A stretch of 64,000 bases of DNA, taken from assembly GCA_963834705.1 (NCBI GenBank), contig CAWICV010000001.1, forward strand, positions 1,054,001-1,118,000. Reading direction: 5' to 3'. A program made the translations under genes and the position numbers. The notes below the pieces were generated by a model. The model saw only the letters and a program-made list of their open reading frames with translations. It had not been told where the DNA came from and searched no databases. This DNA comes from RYN-230 sp963834705. GTDB lineage: Bacteria > Actinomycetota > Actinomycetes > Streptosporangiales > Streptosporangiaceae. How positions within the stretch are numbered: the stretch's first letter is position 1; each line of letters opens with the position of its first letter. Below are positions 42,150-51,287 of the stretch, piece by piece.

Positions 42150-43136
42150 TTAGCGTTCACTGTCCAGCGCCCGCATCTGCGGCGCGTCGTAGCGGTCGCC
42201 GGCCACCTGATCGGGCGGCACAGCGCTGCCGATGGCCGCGAGTTCGCTGGCACTGAGCGTCACGTCCAGCGCGGCCAGCGCCTCGGCCAGCCGGGACCGC
42301 CGCTTGGTGCCGATCAGCGGGATGATGTCCTCGCCCTGGGCGGCCACCCAGGCGATAGCCAGCTGCGCGGCGGTCAGCCCGCGCTCCTGGCCGATCGCCT
42401 CCAGGGTGTCCAGCAGGCTCAGGTTGCGCTCCAGGTTGCCGGGCTGGAAGCGGGGGAAGCGGGCCCGCAGGTCGCCGTCGCTCAGCCGGGCGGTGTCCCG
42501 GCTGAGCAGGCCGCGGGACAGGATCCCGTACGCGGTCACGCTGATGCCCAGCTCCCGCACGGTGGGCAGGATCTCCGCCTCGATTCCCCGGCTCATCAGC
42601 GAGTACTCGATCTGCAGCTCGGCCACCGGCCGGACCGCGTGCGCCCGGCGGATGGTTTCTGCCCCCATCTCGGACAGCCCGAGGTGACGTACGTAGCCCG
42701 CGTCGATCATCTCGCCGATGGCGCCGGCCGTGTCCTCGATCGGCACCGCCGGGTCCAGCCGGGCCGGCTGGTACAGGTCGATATAGTCGGTGCCCAGCCG
42801 GGTCAGCGAGTAGGACAGGAAGTTCTTCACCGCGGCCGGCCTGGCGTCGTGGCCGATGAACATGCCCCGCGGGTCCCGCATCCCGCCGAACTTGACCTGC
42901 ACGAACACGCTGTCCCTGGGCACCTCCCGGAGCACCCGGGCCAGCAGCAGCTCGTTATGCCCCATGCCGTAGAAGTCGCCGGTGTCCAGCAGGGTGAGGC
43001 CGGCGTCGAGCGCGGCGCGGATGGTGGCCACGCTCTCCTCGTCGTCGGCGGCTCCGTAGATCCCGGACATACCCATCAGCCCGAGCCCGGCCCGGGACAC
43101 CACCGGCCCGCCCCGGCCCAGCGTGGTCAGCTGCAC
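42150..43136 (-). CDS. Aldo/keto reductase
   Basis: A 328-residue NADPH-dependent TIM-barrel reductase. The catalytic Asp and Tyr are in LLDTGDFYGMGHNELL and Lys in VFVQVKFGG. The position where most members have the fourth tetrad residue, His in a QxHRxDP motif, reads QPARLDPAVPIED here, so the His is missing; I recall this as a variant subfamily. It starts with GTG at 43136 after AGGGAGA, 11 bases downstream of the amidohydrolase gene, and should be cotranscribed with it. Confidence 0.9.
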   Translation of the reverse strand: MQLTTLGRGGPVVSRAGLGLMGMSGIYGAADDEESVATIRAALDAGLTLLDTGDFYGMGHNELLLARVLREVPRDSVFVQVKFGGMRDPRGMFIGHDARPAAVKNFLSYSLTRLGTDYIDLYQPARLDPAVPIEDTAGAIGEMIDAGYVRHLGLSEMGAETIRRAHAVRPVAELQIEYSLMSRGIEAEILPTVRELGISVTAYGILSRGLLSRDTARLSDGDLRARFPRFQPGNLERNLSLLDTLEAIGQERGLTAAQLAIAWVAAQGEDIIPLIGTKRRSRLAEALAALDVTLSASELAAIGSAVPPDQVAGDRYDAPQMRALDSER

Positions 43137-43147
43137 CGCTCGTCTCC

Positions 43148-44836
43148 CTAGTCGTCGGCCGCGTATACCTGGGCCCCCTCGACGAAGGTTAGTGCGACGG
43201 CGGCCCCGGCTATCTCGGCGGGTGGGGCGGCGAACGGGTCCCGGTCCAGTACGACCAGGTCAGCCAGGTAGCCAGGCTCGATGGCGCCGGTCTCGTCCAG
43301 GGTGTTCACGTACGCCGAGCCGGCCGTGTACGCGGCCAGCGCCTCAGCCAGGCTGAGCGCCTGGCCGGGCAGCAGCGGCCCGGCCGCCGGGTCGCCCTCC
43401 CCGGGTGGCAGGATCCGGTTCACCGCGACGTGGATCCCCCACAGTGGGTTGGCGCTGCTCACCGCCCAGTCGCTGCCGGCGGCCAGCCGCGCGCCGGCCC
43501 GCAGCAAGTCGCCGAACGGGTACTGCCGGGCCGCCCGTTCCTGGCCCAGGAACGGGATGGTCAGGTCGTCCATCTGCGGCTCGTGGGCGGCCCACAGCGC
43601 CTGCATGTTGGCGGTCACGCTGAGCTGCGGGAACCGCGGGATGTCATCGGGGTGCACCACCTGGATGTGCGCGATGTGGTGCCGGCCCGCGCTGACCACG
43701 TTGCTGGCCCGGGCCGCCTGGAACGCGTCCAGCGCCTCGCGCACCGCCCGGTCCCCGATGGCATGCACATGGACCCCGAAGCCCGCCGCGTCCAGCCGGG
43801 TCACCTGCTCGGCCAGGTCGGCCGGGTCCACGTAGGACAGCCCGCTGTTGCCGGTCTGGCCGCCACGGCCATCCAGGTAGGGCTCGATCATCCCGGCGGT
43901 GAAGTTCTCCGCCACCCCGTCCTGCATGATCTTCACCGTGCCGGCCCGGAACCGGCCCGCCTGGCCCGCCTCGCGCCGGTCGAGCAGGTCGTCGAGCTGG
44001 TCGCCACCGCGGCCCCGGTCCCACCACAGCGCACCCTGGACCCGGGCGGTGAGCGTGCCGTCCCGGGCCGCGGTCAGGTAGGCGGGCAGCGGGTCCGGGA
44101 AGCCCAGGTATTCGCCGACGATCGCGTCCTGCCAGGCGGTGATGCCGAGCGCGTGCAGGTGCTGCTGGGCCAGCAGCAGGCCGCGCCGCTGCTCGTCCCG
44201 GGTCGGCCCGGGCACCAGGCGGCCGACCAGCAGCGCGGCGCCCTCGTGCAGGGTGCCCTGCGGTTCCCCGCCCGGCTCCCGCTCGATCCGCCCGTCGGCC
44301 GGGTCCGGGGTGTCCGCGGTCACCCCGGCCCGGTCCAGCGCGGCCGTGTTGACCCAGGCGCCGTGCCCGTCCCGGTTGGTCAGGTAGGCCGGCCTGCCGC
44401 CGGCCACGCCGTCCAGCAGCGCACGGGACGGCGTCCCGCCGGGGAACCATTCCATCCGCCAGCCACTGCCATCGATCCACTCCCGGTCCGGGTTCGCTTC
44501 GGCGTAGGCCCGGATCCGGTGCAGCGCGTCGTCCGCGTCGGCGGCCCCGTCCAGGTCACAGCGCAGCATGGTCAGCCCGGCGAACACCGGGTGCACGTGC
44601 GCATCCTGGAAGCCGGGCAGCAGCGGGCGGCCGCGCAGCTCGATCACGGTGGTCCGGTCCCCGGCCAGGCCGGCCAGCTCGGTGTCGGTGCCGACGGCGA
44701 CGATGCGGCCGTCCCGCACCGCCGCCGCGGTGGCCGGCCAGCCGTTGTCCGCCTGGGCCCGGGTCATCTCCCGGCCCTCCTGGGCCACCGTGTACACCGG
44801 GCCGCCGGTGAAGAGCAGATCAGCCTGGTCCGTCAT
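43148..44836 (-). CDS. YtcJ-type amidohydrolase
   Basis: A 562-residue metal-dependent hydrolase of the Amidohydro_3 family. It starts ADLLFTGGPVYTVAQEGREM, with the metal motif LLPGFQDAHVHPVFAG, a Lys/His middle part (GVHVHAIGDRAVREALDAF), ARLAAGSDWAVSSANPLWGI and the closing GAIEPGYLADLVVLDRDPF. YtcJ-like enzymes hydrolyse N-formyl or similar amide bonds; their natural substrates are mostly unknown. The ATG at 44836 follows GGAGG. It lies 14 bases after a lipoprotein phosphoesterase gene on the same strand. Confidence 0.9.
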   Translation of the reverse strand: MTDQADLLFTGGPVYTVAQEGREMTRAQADNGWPATAAAVRDGRIVAVGTDTELAGLAGDRTTVIELRGRPLLPGFQDAHVHPVFAGLTMLRCDLDGAADADDALHRIRAYAEANPDREWIDGSGWRMEWFPGGTPSRALLDGVAGGRPAYLTNRDGHGAWVNTAALDRAGVTADTPDPADGRIEREPGGEPQGTLHEGAALLVGRLVPGPTRDEQRRGLLLAQQHLHALGITAWQDAIVGEYLGFPDPLPAYLTAARDGTLTARVQGALWWDRGRGGDQLDDLLDRREAGQAGRFRAGTVKIMQDGVAENFTAGMIEPYLDGRGGQTGNSGLSYVDPADLAEQVTRLDAAGFGVHVHAIGDRAVREALDAFQAARASNVVSAGRHHIAHIQVVHPDDIPRFPQLSVTANMQALWAAHEPQMDDLTIPFLGQERAARQYPFGDLLRAGARLAAGSDWAVSSANPLWGIHVAVNRILPPGEGDPAAGPLLPGQALSLAEALAAYTAGSAYVNTLDETGAIEPGYLADLVVLDRDPFAAPPAEIAGAAVALTFVEGAQVYAADD

Positions 44837-44850
44837 CGTGCCTGCCTCCG

Positions 44851-45781
44851 TTATCTCCAGCTGCCGGTGATCAGCGTCGCGGTTGCCGCGTGGCCGGTCA
44901 GCGGCAGCCGGTACAGGTCCTCGAGCGTGCGCAGCACGCTGTAGTGCGTGATCGGCTCGGCGTACCGGCCGCTGTGCACCGGCTGGCCGGCCAGGATGGT
45001 GGGTATCTGGTCGCCTGGACTGCCGTCGTTCTCGTCCCAGGTGACGATGAGCAGGCTGTCGTGCGTCCGCGCCCAGCTGGCGTAGCCGCTGAGGTGCGCC
45101 CGGAGCCACGAGTCACCGCTGGCCACCGGGCAGTCGTGCATGTCATCGCACAGGTTGGGGATGACGAACGACACGGTGGGCAGCCGGCTGTAGTGCCCGG
45201 CCGGGAAGGCGCGCAGCGGTTGGCTGTCCGCGGCCTGGCACGTTGCTGAAGTCGGTCCACGGCACATGCTTGCGGGCGTACTCGCCAGCCGAGCAAACCG
45301 CCGACCCGGTTGCGGGCAGGTCCTCGGCATAGCCGGCGAACGTCCGGCCCGCGGCGATCAGCTCGGCGGCCAGGTTCGGCGCGGCGAACCGGTGTGGGCA
45401 GCTGTCGTCGGTGACACCCTGCGTGCTGCCGGAGAACAGGGCCAGGTAGTTTGGCTCGCTGGGGTGGGTGATGGCGCGGGAGTCGGTGAACAGCGCCCCC
45501 TGCCGGGCCAGCTGGTTCAGGTACGGCGCCTGCGGGCTGCCGATCACCTCGCCGTAGCCGTGGTTCTCCTCCAGCACGATCACTGTGTGCGCGGGCGGCG
45601 CGGGCAGGCCAGCGGCCCGGGCCGGCCTCGCGGCCGGCGCGGCTGTGGTGCTGGCTGGGCTGCTGGCAGAGTGGGCCGGGGCGGGGCTGGGCGCGGCGGC
45701 GGGCGCCGGCCTGGCGCCACCGCTCCCGCACGCGGCTAGCAGCACCGCCAGCGCCGCGGGCGCCGCGACCCGGAAACTCAT
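44851..45781 (-). pseudogene. Secreted phosphoesterase lipoprotein (acid phosphatase/PLC-like), frameshifted
   Basis: The first frame, from ATG at 45781, has a lipobox (ALAVLLAACGSG), a Pro/Ala linker, then the phosphoesterase pattern HTVIVLEENHGYGEVIGSPQ, ITHPSEPNYLALFSGSTQGV and WTDFSNVP. The second frame, ending at 44851, continues AADSQPLRAFPAGHYSRLPT, SFVIPNLCDDMHDCP and LLIVTWDENDG. The two meet near 45237, where removing one G restores the reading. The repaired product would be about 310 residues, normal for the phosphoesterase family that includes AcpA and phospholipase C. A sequence error is plausible because all parts are conserved. Confidence 0.85.
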
Positions 45782-46014
45782 GAACAGGACGGTAGCCGTA
45801 CCGGCGGGCGGGGCCACGGCCGGCCGGCGGCCAGGCCTGCGCGGACTGGGTCATGGTGGGTATACAGAAGGCTGCCTCAGACGGCAGCGCGGCTGCCGTT
45901 ACATTCCCCCCGGCTCCGGCCGATGGCCCGGACGCCTTCTCTGTCCCCTGCCTGCGCCTGTTACTGCATGCTCAACCTGGCACGTTTCGCTCTATTTAAC
46001 GCCCGCCGGAGCGA
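45782..46014. other. Intergenic region
   Basis: About 230 bases between the lipoprotein start and the DUF4193 terminator. It holds the promoter region of the lipoprotein operon. No gene, RNA or repeat is recognised. Confidence 0.4.
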
Positions 46015-46040
46015 GCGGCCTGAGTGAAGACTCAGGCCGC
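46015..46040 (-). terminator. Hairpin terminator overlapping the DUF4193 stop
   Basis: GCGGCCTGAGT (46015-46025) and ACTCAGGCCGC (46030-46040) form a perfect 11-base stem with a four-base loop. The stop codon of the DUF4193 gene (46032-46034) lies inside the stem, so terminator and coding end are merged. Confidence 0.8.
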
Positions 46041-46331
46041 GCACTCCCGGCAGATCGGCTGGCCGTTACGGTCGTCAGCCAGCTGGCTACGGTGATGTAC
46101 CAGGAAACAACGCGAGCAGGTGAACTCGTCAGCCTGGCGCGGGATGACCCGGAACGACAGCTCCTCGTTGGACAGGTCCGCACCGGGAAGCTCCAGCGAC
46201 TCAGCGACATCATCCGGGTCGATGTCGATCGTGCTGGACGACTTGTCCATGCGGCGTGCCTGCAACTCCTGCAGGCTGTCTTCGGTGAGCTCGTCGTCGG
46301 TCTTCCGCGGGCTGTCGTAGTCGGTTGCCAT
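46032..46331 (-). CDS. DUF4193 family protein
   Basis: A 99-residue acidic protein of a family found across actinobacteria. The start MATDYDSPRKTDDELTEDSL and the middle DDVAESLELPGADLSNEELS are typical. The end carries two cysteine pairs (EFTCSRCFLVHHRSQ and PICRECAA) that form a zinc ribbon. The function is unknown. The ATG follows GGAG by eight bases, and an efficient terminator overlaps the stop. Confidence 0.95.
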   Translation of the reverse strand: MATDYDSPRKTDDELTEDSLQELQARRMDKSSSTIDIDPDDVAESLELPGADLSNEELSFRVIPRQADEFTCSRCFLVHHRSQLADDRNGQPICRECAA

Positions 46332-46631
46332 CTGGGTACTCCACCCCCTTCTTCGTTAGAGGCCTCGTCGCGCGGGTGTTAACGCTCAGCAGGCCGCAGT
46401 TGTGCCCGATTCCGGCGGGGAATTCTGTCACGTCCGCCTGCCGCGCACACGCAGGGTACGCACTATCGCGCGTCGTGTCTGTGTCTGGCCCGTCCACGGC
46501 ATCGCTGGAAGCCCCCATCGCGTGCTTGCCACCGGTAAGTTCCCCGGATCCCCGCACGCCAAGCGCAGAAAAGGTCGTATCGTACGAAACTGATTTTTAC
46601 CGCCCGCCCAGCCGGATCAGCGGAGCCGCGC
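46332..46631. other. Divergent intergenic region
   Basis: 300 bases between the divergent DUF4193 and pseudokinase genes, holding both promoters. The part nearest the DUF4193 gene is relatively rich in A and T. No coding frame with actinobacterial codon character and no strong inverted repeat was found. Confidence 0.4.
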
Positions 46632-47936
46632 ATGCCCGTCGTCACCCCCCTGCGGCCCGATGATCCCCGCCGGGTCGGCCGTTACCGGCTGGCCGGGCGG
46701 ATTACCGATCAGGTAACGGATCAGGGCCCAGGCACATTCCTGTCCCGGCTGCCCAACGGCACCCCGGTCGCGGTCATGCTGCTCGGCACGACCTCGGCCC
46801 CGGACGCGGCCTCCCGGGACCGGTTCACCGCCGAGGCCCGGGCGGCCCGCCGGGTCGCCCCGTTCTGCGCCGCACGGATCCTGGATGCCGGATTCGACGC
46901 GGGCCAGCCCTACCTGGTCAGCGAGTTCATCGAGGGGCCGTCGCTGACCGAGGTGATCGGGGCGGAGGGGTCGCTGGACGGGCCGGCGCTCACCGCGCTG
47001 GCCATCGGCGCGGCCACCGGGCTGACCGCCATCCACCAGGCCGGGCTGGTGCACGGCAACTTCGGCCCGGACGACCTCATCCTGGGCGCGGAAGGGCCCC
47101 GGGTGGTCTGGTTCAGCATCACCCCGCCCTATGGCACCGCGACCCCGTCAGCCGACCTGTACTCGTGGGCCCAGACCATCCTGTTCGCCGCGGCCGGCCC
47201 GGTGCCGCCCGACGTGGCCAGCCTGCCTAACTCGCTGCGCGGGCCGGTGTCCGCGTGCCTGGCCGAGCCGGGCAGCAGGCCGCAGGCCCGGGCCCTGCTC
47301 ACCGCGCTGCTTGGGCAGGGTGACCCCGCCGCCGGGCTGCTGGCCGAGGGGACCAGGCGGGCCCGGGCGGCCGGGCGCGGCGTGGTCGGACCCCGCCAGC
47401 AGGAGGAGGCGGAGACGCCGCCCGGCTCCGCGCCGCGCCGGGCCGCGTTCATCGCGGCCTGCGCGGCCTGCGTCGCGGCCATCGCCCTCGCCACCACGCT
47501 GATCGTGACCCACCACGGGCCGCACCCCACCCCGGCCGCGGCGGCCACCGACGGGCACACCAGCAAGCCGGCCCCGGCCACCGTGACGGCCTCGCCCAGC
47601 CCGACGCCGAAGATCCCCAGCGCGCTGGCCGGCACCTGGTCCGGGACGGTGCGGCAGACCGCTCCGGCGCTCGCCGTCACGGTCCGGATCCAGCTGACCG
47701 CGGGCTCGCCGGACGGGACCATCGCCTACCCGCAGCTCGGCTGCTCCGGGCACCTGCTGCTGGTCAGCTTCAATGGCGCCAGCTACACGCTGGAACAGGG
47801 CATCACATCCGGGCAGCAGTCCTGTGACAGTGGCGTGGTCACGCTGACCCCGCAGGGCCGCACCAAGCTGACCTTCGCGTTCCGCCGCCCTGGCGCCGCC
47901 AGCCCGTCCGGCGTGCTGGCCAGGACCGGCTCCTAA
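46632..47936 (+). CDS. Membrane protein with a Ser/Thr pseudokinase domain
   Basis: 434 residues. Positions 16-230 follow the protein kinase fold but lack its key residues: the VAIK lysine is Met (PVAVMLLG), the HRD/catalytic loop reads LVHGNFGPDDLIL (Asp replaced by Asn), and the DFG site reads RVVWFSIT. The alpha-C Glu (RFTAEARAARRV) remains. A single membrane helix (ACAACVAAIALATTLIV, about 278-300) leads to a Thr/Pro linker and an outside beta domain (GTWSGTVRQTAPALAVTV, YPQLGCSGHLLLVSF) like that of actinobacterial sensor kinases. It is probably a non-catalytic signalling scaffold. The start ATG at 46632 is the first of the frame. Confidence 0.85.
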   Translation: MPVVTPLRPDDPRRVGRYRLAGRITDQVTDQGPGTFLSRLPNGTPVAVMLLGTTSAPDAASRDRFTAEARAARRVAPFCAARILDAGFDAGQPYLVSEFIEGPSLTEVIGAEGSLDGPALTALAIGAATGLTAIHQAGLVHGNFGPDDLILGAEGPRVVWFSITPPYGTATPSADLYSWAQTILFAAAGPVPPDVASLPNSLRGPVSACLAEPGSRPQARALLTALLGQGDPAAGLLAEGTRRARAAGRGVVGPRQQEEAETPPGSAPRRAAFIAACAACVAAIALATTLIVTHHGPHPTPAAAATDGHTSKPAPATVTASPSPTPKIPSALAGTWSGTVRQTAPALAVTVRIQLTAGSPDGTIAYPQLGCSGHLLLVSFNGASYTLEQGITSGQQSCDSGVVTLTPQGRTKLTFAFRRPGAASPSGVLARTGS

Positions 47937-47943
47937 GCGCGGC

Positions 47944-48792
47944 CTACTCCGGTGCGTCCCGCTCTGGGTCGAGGCTGGCCAGCAGATCCCGGAGTTCGGC
48001 GAACAAGGCGGGCTCGGCGGCGATGCACAGTTCCGGGCTGGGTGGGCCGCCCGCCAGCCCGGCCACCCGGGCCCCGGCCTCGGCCGCGATCAGCCCGCCC
48101 GCCGCGTAGTCCCAGTAGTTCACGCCCCGCTCGTAGTAGGCGTCCACCCGGCCCGCCGCCACCGAGCACAGATCGACCGCGCACGAGCCGCCGCGGCGGA
48201 TGTCCCGGACCCGGGGCAGCACGGCCGCGACCACCTCACCCTGCACGACGCGGCGCACGGTCGCATAGCCGAACCCGGTGGACACCAGGGCGCGGCGCAG
48301 CGGCACCCCGGTGTTGCAGCGCAACGGCACGGCTGGCTCCTCGGCCTGATGCAGCCAGCTGCCCTGCCCGGCGACCGCGGTGAACAGTTCACCATGCCGC
48401 GGGATGGCTACCACCCCGGCCAGCACCTGGCCATCCACCTCGGCGGCGATGCTGACCGCCCAGTCGGCCAGCCCGTACAGGTAGTTGACGGTGCCATCCA
48501 GCGGGTCCACGATCCAGCGCACCCGGCCGCGCCCGGACTCGCCGCCCTCCTCACCGAGCACGGCGTCGCCGGGCCGCTCGGCCCTGATCCGCTCCGTGAT
48601 CATGGCCTCCGCGGCCCGGTCCATCTCGGTCACCACGTCGGTCGGGCTGGACTTGGTGTCCGTCACCTCGGGCCGCCCGGCCGGGCCGGCCGGGCGGCGG
48701 CTGGCCAGCATCCGGGCCGCGGCCTCGGCGGCCGAGCGGGCCAGCGCGAGCAGCGCCGCCGGGTCCGGGTCGGCCAGCTCCGCCGCACTCAT
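47944..48792 (-). CDS. Inositol monophosphatase family protein
   Basis: A 282-residue Mg-dependent phosphatase. Metal motifs are in order: VVTEMDRAAEAMI, LGEEGGESG, WIVDPLDGTVNYLYG and GVNYWDYAAGGLIAAEAGA, with GGSCAVDLCSVAAGRVDAYY in the substrate lobe. Members dephosphorylate inositol phosphate, histidinol phosphate or fructose bisphosphate; which one cannot be read here. The ATG at 48792 overlaps the ferrochelatase stop in an ATGA, so the two are coupled. Confidence 0.92.
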   Translation of the reverse strand: MSAAELADPDPAALLALARSAAEAAARMLASRRPAGPAGRPEVTDTKSSPTDVVTEMDRAAEAMITERIRAERPGDAVLGEEGGESGRGRVRWIVDPLDGTVNYLYGLADWAVSIAAEVDGQVLAGVVAIPRHGELFTAVAGQGSWLHQAEEPAVPLRCNTGVPLRRALVSTGFGYATVRRVVQGEVVAAVLPRVRDIRRGGSCAVDLCSVAAGRVDAYYERGVNYWDYAAGGLIAAEAGARVAGLAGGPPSPELCIAAEPALFAELRDLLASLDPERDAPE

Positions 48793-49850
48793 GAACGCGC
48801 CGTAGGCCGGCCCGCAGCGGCTACCCACCGGCAGCAACCGGGCTGGCAGAAGTTCCCGGCCGGGCGGAACGAGCCCAGCGCGGCCGGCGTCACCGAGCCG
48901 TCCAGCCGCTCGGTGACCAGCTCCGTGATCATGGATACGAAGCGCGGGTCAGTGCCCGGCGTGGCCGCCCGGGCCAGCGGCAGGTTCAGCTTCCTGGCCA
49001 GCTGGGCCGCGTCCGCGTCCAGGTCGTGCACGACCTCCATGTGGTCGGTGATGAACCCGACCGGGACCAGCACCGCACCGGGCGCGCCGGCCGCGGCCAG
49101 CCCGGTCAAGTGGTCACACACGTCCGGACCGAGCCACGGCTGGCTGGGCGAGCCGCTGCGGCTCTGGTAGACCAGCTGCCACGGGTGCTCCCCGGTGGCC
49201 GCGGCGACCCGGTCCGCAACCAGCCGGGCCGCCTCAGCCAGCTGAGCCGGATAGCGGCCGCCGGGCGGCGGGCCGCTGGCCGCCGCCATCGCCGTCGGCA
49301 CGCTGTGCGCGGTGAACACCAGCGGGACCTGCTGCTGGGCGGCGGCCGGCAACGACCGGACCGCGCGGATGGTGGCATCGGCGAACGGCTCGATGAAGCC
49401 GGGATGGTTGAAGAAATGCCGGAGCTTGTGGATCTCCGGTGCGCCCGGGCCGGCCTCGGCCCGGGCCCGCTCGATGTCGTCCAGGTACTGGCGGCAGCTG
49501 GAATAGGAGCCGTAGGCGGAGGTCACGAACGCCAGCGCCCGGCGTACCCCGGCCGCGGCCATCTCCCGCACGGTGCCGGTCAGGTACGGCGTCCAGTTCC
49601 GGTTTCCCCAGTACACCGGCAAGTCAACACCGGCCGCGGCGAAGTCCTTGCCGATCGCGGCGAGCAGGTCCCGGCACTGCTGGTTGATCGGGCTGACCCC
49701 GCCGACCGCGTAGTAGTGCTCGGCCACCCCGGCCAGCCGGGCGGGCGGCACACCCCGGCCGCGGGTCACGTTCTCCAGGAAGGGCATGACCTCATCGGGC
49801 CCTTCCGGCCCGCCGAAAGACACCAGCAGGAACGCGTCATAGTCCGCCAT
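48789..49850 (-). CDS. hemH: Ferrochelatase (coproporphyrin type)
   Basis: A 353-residue enzyme inserting Fe(II) into the porphyrin ring. It has FLLVSFGGPEGPDEVMPFLE at the start, AFVTSAYGSYSSCRQYLDDI, VFTAHSVPTAM with the catalytic His and VPVGFITDHMEVVHDLD with the acidic partner. The tail has NFCQPGCCRWV, which with Cys in YSSCRQY suggests the [2Fe-2S] cluster found in actinobacterial enzymes. In these bacteria the product is coproheme, later made into heme. The start is ATG at 49850; 49862 is also open. It is coupled to the phosphatase gene. Confidence 0.94.
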   Translation of the reverse strand: MADYDAFLLVSFGGPEGPDEVMPFLENVTRGRGVPPARLAGVAEHYYAVGGVSPINQQCRDLLAAIGKDFAAAGVDLPVYWGNRNWTPYLTGTVREMAAAGVRRALAFVTSAYGSYSSCRQYLDDIERARAEAGPGAPEIHKLRHFFNHPGFIEPFADATIRAVRSLPAAAQQQVPLVFTAHSVPTAMAAASGPPPGGRYPAQLAEAARLVADRVAAATGEHPWQLVYQSRSGSPSQPWLGPDVCDHLTGLAAAGAPGAVLVPVGFITDHMEVVHDLDADAAQLARKLNLPLARAATPGTDPRFVSMITELVTERLDGSVTPAALGSFRPAGNFCQPGCCRWVAAAGRPTARS

Positions 49851-49964
49851 GGATCTATCCAATCAGGCTGCACGACCACATCGTCTCGTCGGCGGGAGGG
49901 GGCCCGCCGGAGGCGGGTGCTCGCCAGGCGGCGTTCGGCGCGGAGCGGCGATCGGGGGGTCCAC

Positions 49965-49981
49965 GGGGGTTGTCCCCCCGG
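49965..49981 (-). repeat. Copy 1 of a C-rich dispersed repeat
   Basis: On the minus strand CCGGGGGGACAACCCCC, followed after a few bases by ACCCCCC. The same 17 bases occur at 60011-60027. The element folds as GGGGG-acaa-CCCCC. It lies in the 137-base gap between the ferrochelatase and transglycosylase genes, seven bases past the latter's stop on the opposite side. Confidence 0.75.
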
Positions 49982-49987
49982 ATTAAC

Positions 49988-51148
49988 TCAGTAGTCCCGG
50001 GCGTACTCCCCGGCCAGCCCCAGCACCTCGTTGACGTACCAGGTGGCGTGGTTGTACGCGAAGATCGCGCCGCGAAGGCCCGCGGGTGTCCCGGCGCCGG
50101 CCGCGCAGAGCAGCCGGGCGGCCGACGGGACCGCGTCGAACGGGTCCATGATGTTCGGCGCCCCGGTCTCGCCGAACGCGCTGATCCCCCACTCCGCCCA
50201 GGTGGACGGCAGGAACTGCATCGGCCCGAGCGCCCCCGCGGTGGACGGGCCCATGTTGCTGCCGTCACCGCTCTCGATCTGCCCGATGGCGGCCAGCACG
50301 GTCCAGGACATGCCGGGGCAGAACCGGGCGGCCGACTCCTGGAACAGCTGGAGATAATTGGCGGGCCGGCTGCCGCTGGCCCGCGGATTGCGCGGGAGTT
50401 GCTGCTGTTGGCGGCTGCGCAGGCTGATCAGCGTGGCGGGCTTGCCCGCGATGTGCCGGACCGCCTTGGTCAGCGCGGCCATGCTGTCGCCGGGGGCGCT
50501 GACCAGCGCGAGCACGCCGGGTATCAGGCCGAGTCCGGCCGAGTACTTGCTGCTCACCAGCGCGCCGATGCCTTCGATGCCGAGCGGGGCTGATCCGCCC
50601 AGGATCAGCCGCTGCTGCCCGGAACTGCCCAGCCGGTAGCTAGTGCCCGGGCGCAGGTGCCGGTGCCGGGCCAGGGTGTCCGAGGCCACCAAGTGGCCCC
50701 GCTGCAGCGCGGTCCACAGCCGCTGGTCCGAGGCCGTGGCCAGCGGCGTCCAGGACCGGAACTGCTCCGGGTCCACCCCGAGCACGTTGACCGGCTTTTT
50801 CCCGTTCCCGAGCTTGATCGCCGCGCCGTCGGCCGACACCATGCTGCGCACCCCGCTGATCCGGGACAGCTTCTTGAGCTGACCCGAACTCAGCCCGGCG
50901 GGCTCGATCACCAGCAGATCGGGCAGGTAGATCTGGTGGAAAGAGTTGCCCGCGGCGGCGTGCGAGGCGGACGGCGATGGGCTGGCCGCGGCGGCCTGCG
51001 GCCCGGCCGGCCCGGGATAGGTCCGCGTTATCCCGCCCACCAGCAGGACCAATGCGCCACCCACCGCCATGATCCGGCCTTTCGGCGATCCAGCGGCTGT
51101 GGCCGGCGGTTGGCGCCGGGGTAGGCGTTTCATCGCGTGATCAACCAT
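49988..51148 (-). CDS. Lytic transglycosylase with MacB-like middle domain
   Basis: About 386 residues. A basic head and a membrane anchor (GRIMAVGGALVLLVGGI) precede an outside part. Residues 70-250 (LVIEPAGLSSGQLKKLSRIS, VLGVDPEQFRSWTPLA, LWTALQRGHLVASDTLARHR) look like the MacB/FtsX periplasmic core domain of ABC permeases, which is unexpected here. The C-terminal 120 residues are an SLT domain with the catalytic Glu in AIGQIESGDGSNMG, then GALGPMQFLPSTWAEWG and FAYNHATWYVNEVL. It should cut peptidoglycan glycan strands at the membrane. The start is ATG at 51148 or 51133; neither has a clear ribosome site. Confidence 0.85.
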   Translation of the reverse strand: MVDHAMKRLPRRQPPATAAGSPKGRIMAVGGALVLLVGGITRTYPGPAGPQAAAASPSPSASHAAAGNSFHQIYLPDLLVIEPAGLSSGQLKKLSRISGVRSMVSADGAAIKLGNGKKPVNVLGVDPEQFRSWTPLATASDQRLWTALQRGHLVASDTLARHRHLRPGTSYRLGSSGQQRLILGGSAPLGIEGIGALVSSKYSAGLGLIPGVLALVSAPGDSMAALTKAVRHIAGKPATLISLRSRQQQQLPRNPRASGSRPANYLQLFQESAARFCPGMSWTVLAAIGQIESGDGSNMGPSTAGALGPMQFLPSTWAEWGISAFGETGAPNIMDPFDAVPSAARLLCAAGAGTPAGLRGAIFAYNHATWYVNEVLGLAGEYARDY

Positions 51149-51287
51149 ATAAGCCGGGCCACCGGACCTGGAAGACCGGCTGCCCCGGCGGCCGGGAAAA
51201 GATACCTGACTACGGCTATGCGGTAAGAAGCACCTTTTGGGAGAGCTGATCCTGCCGTTGTCCGTGGCCTGCGGGTAAGGTCCGGAC

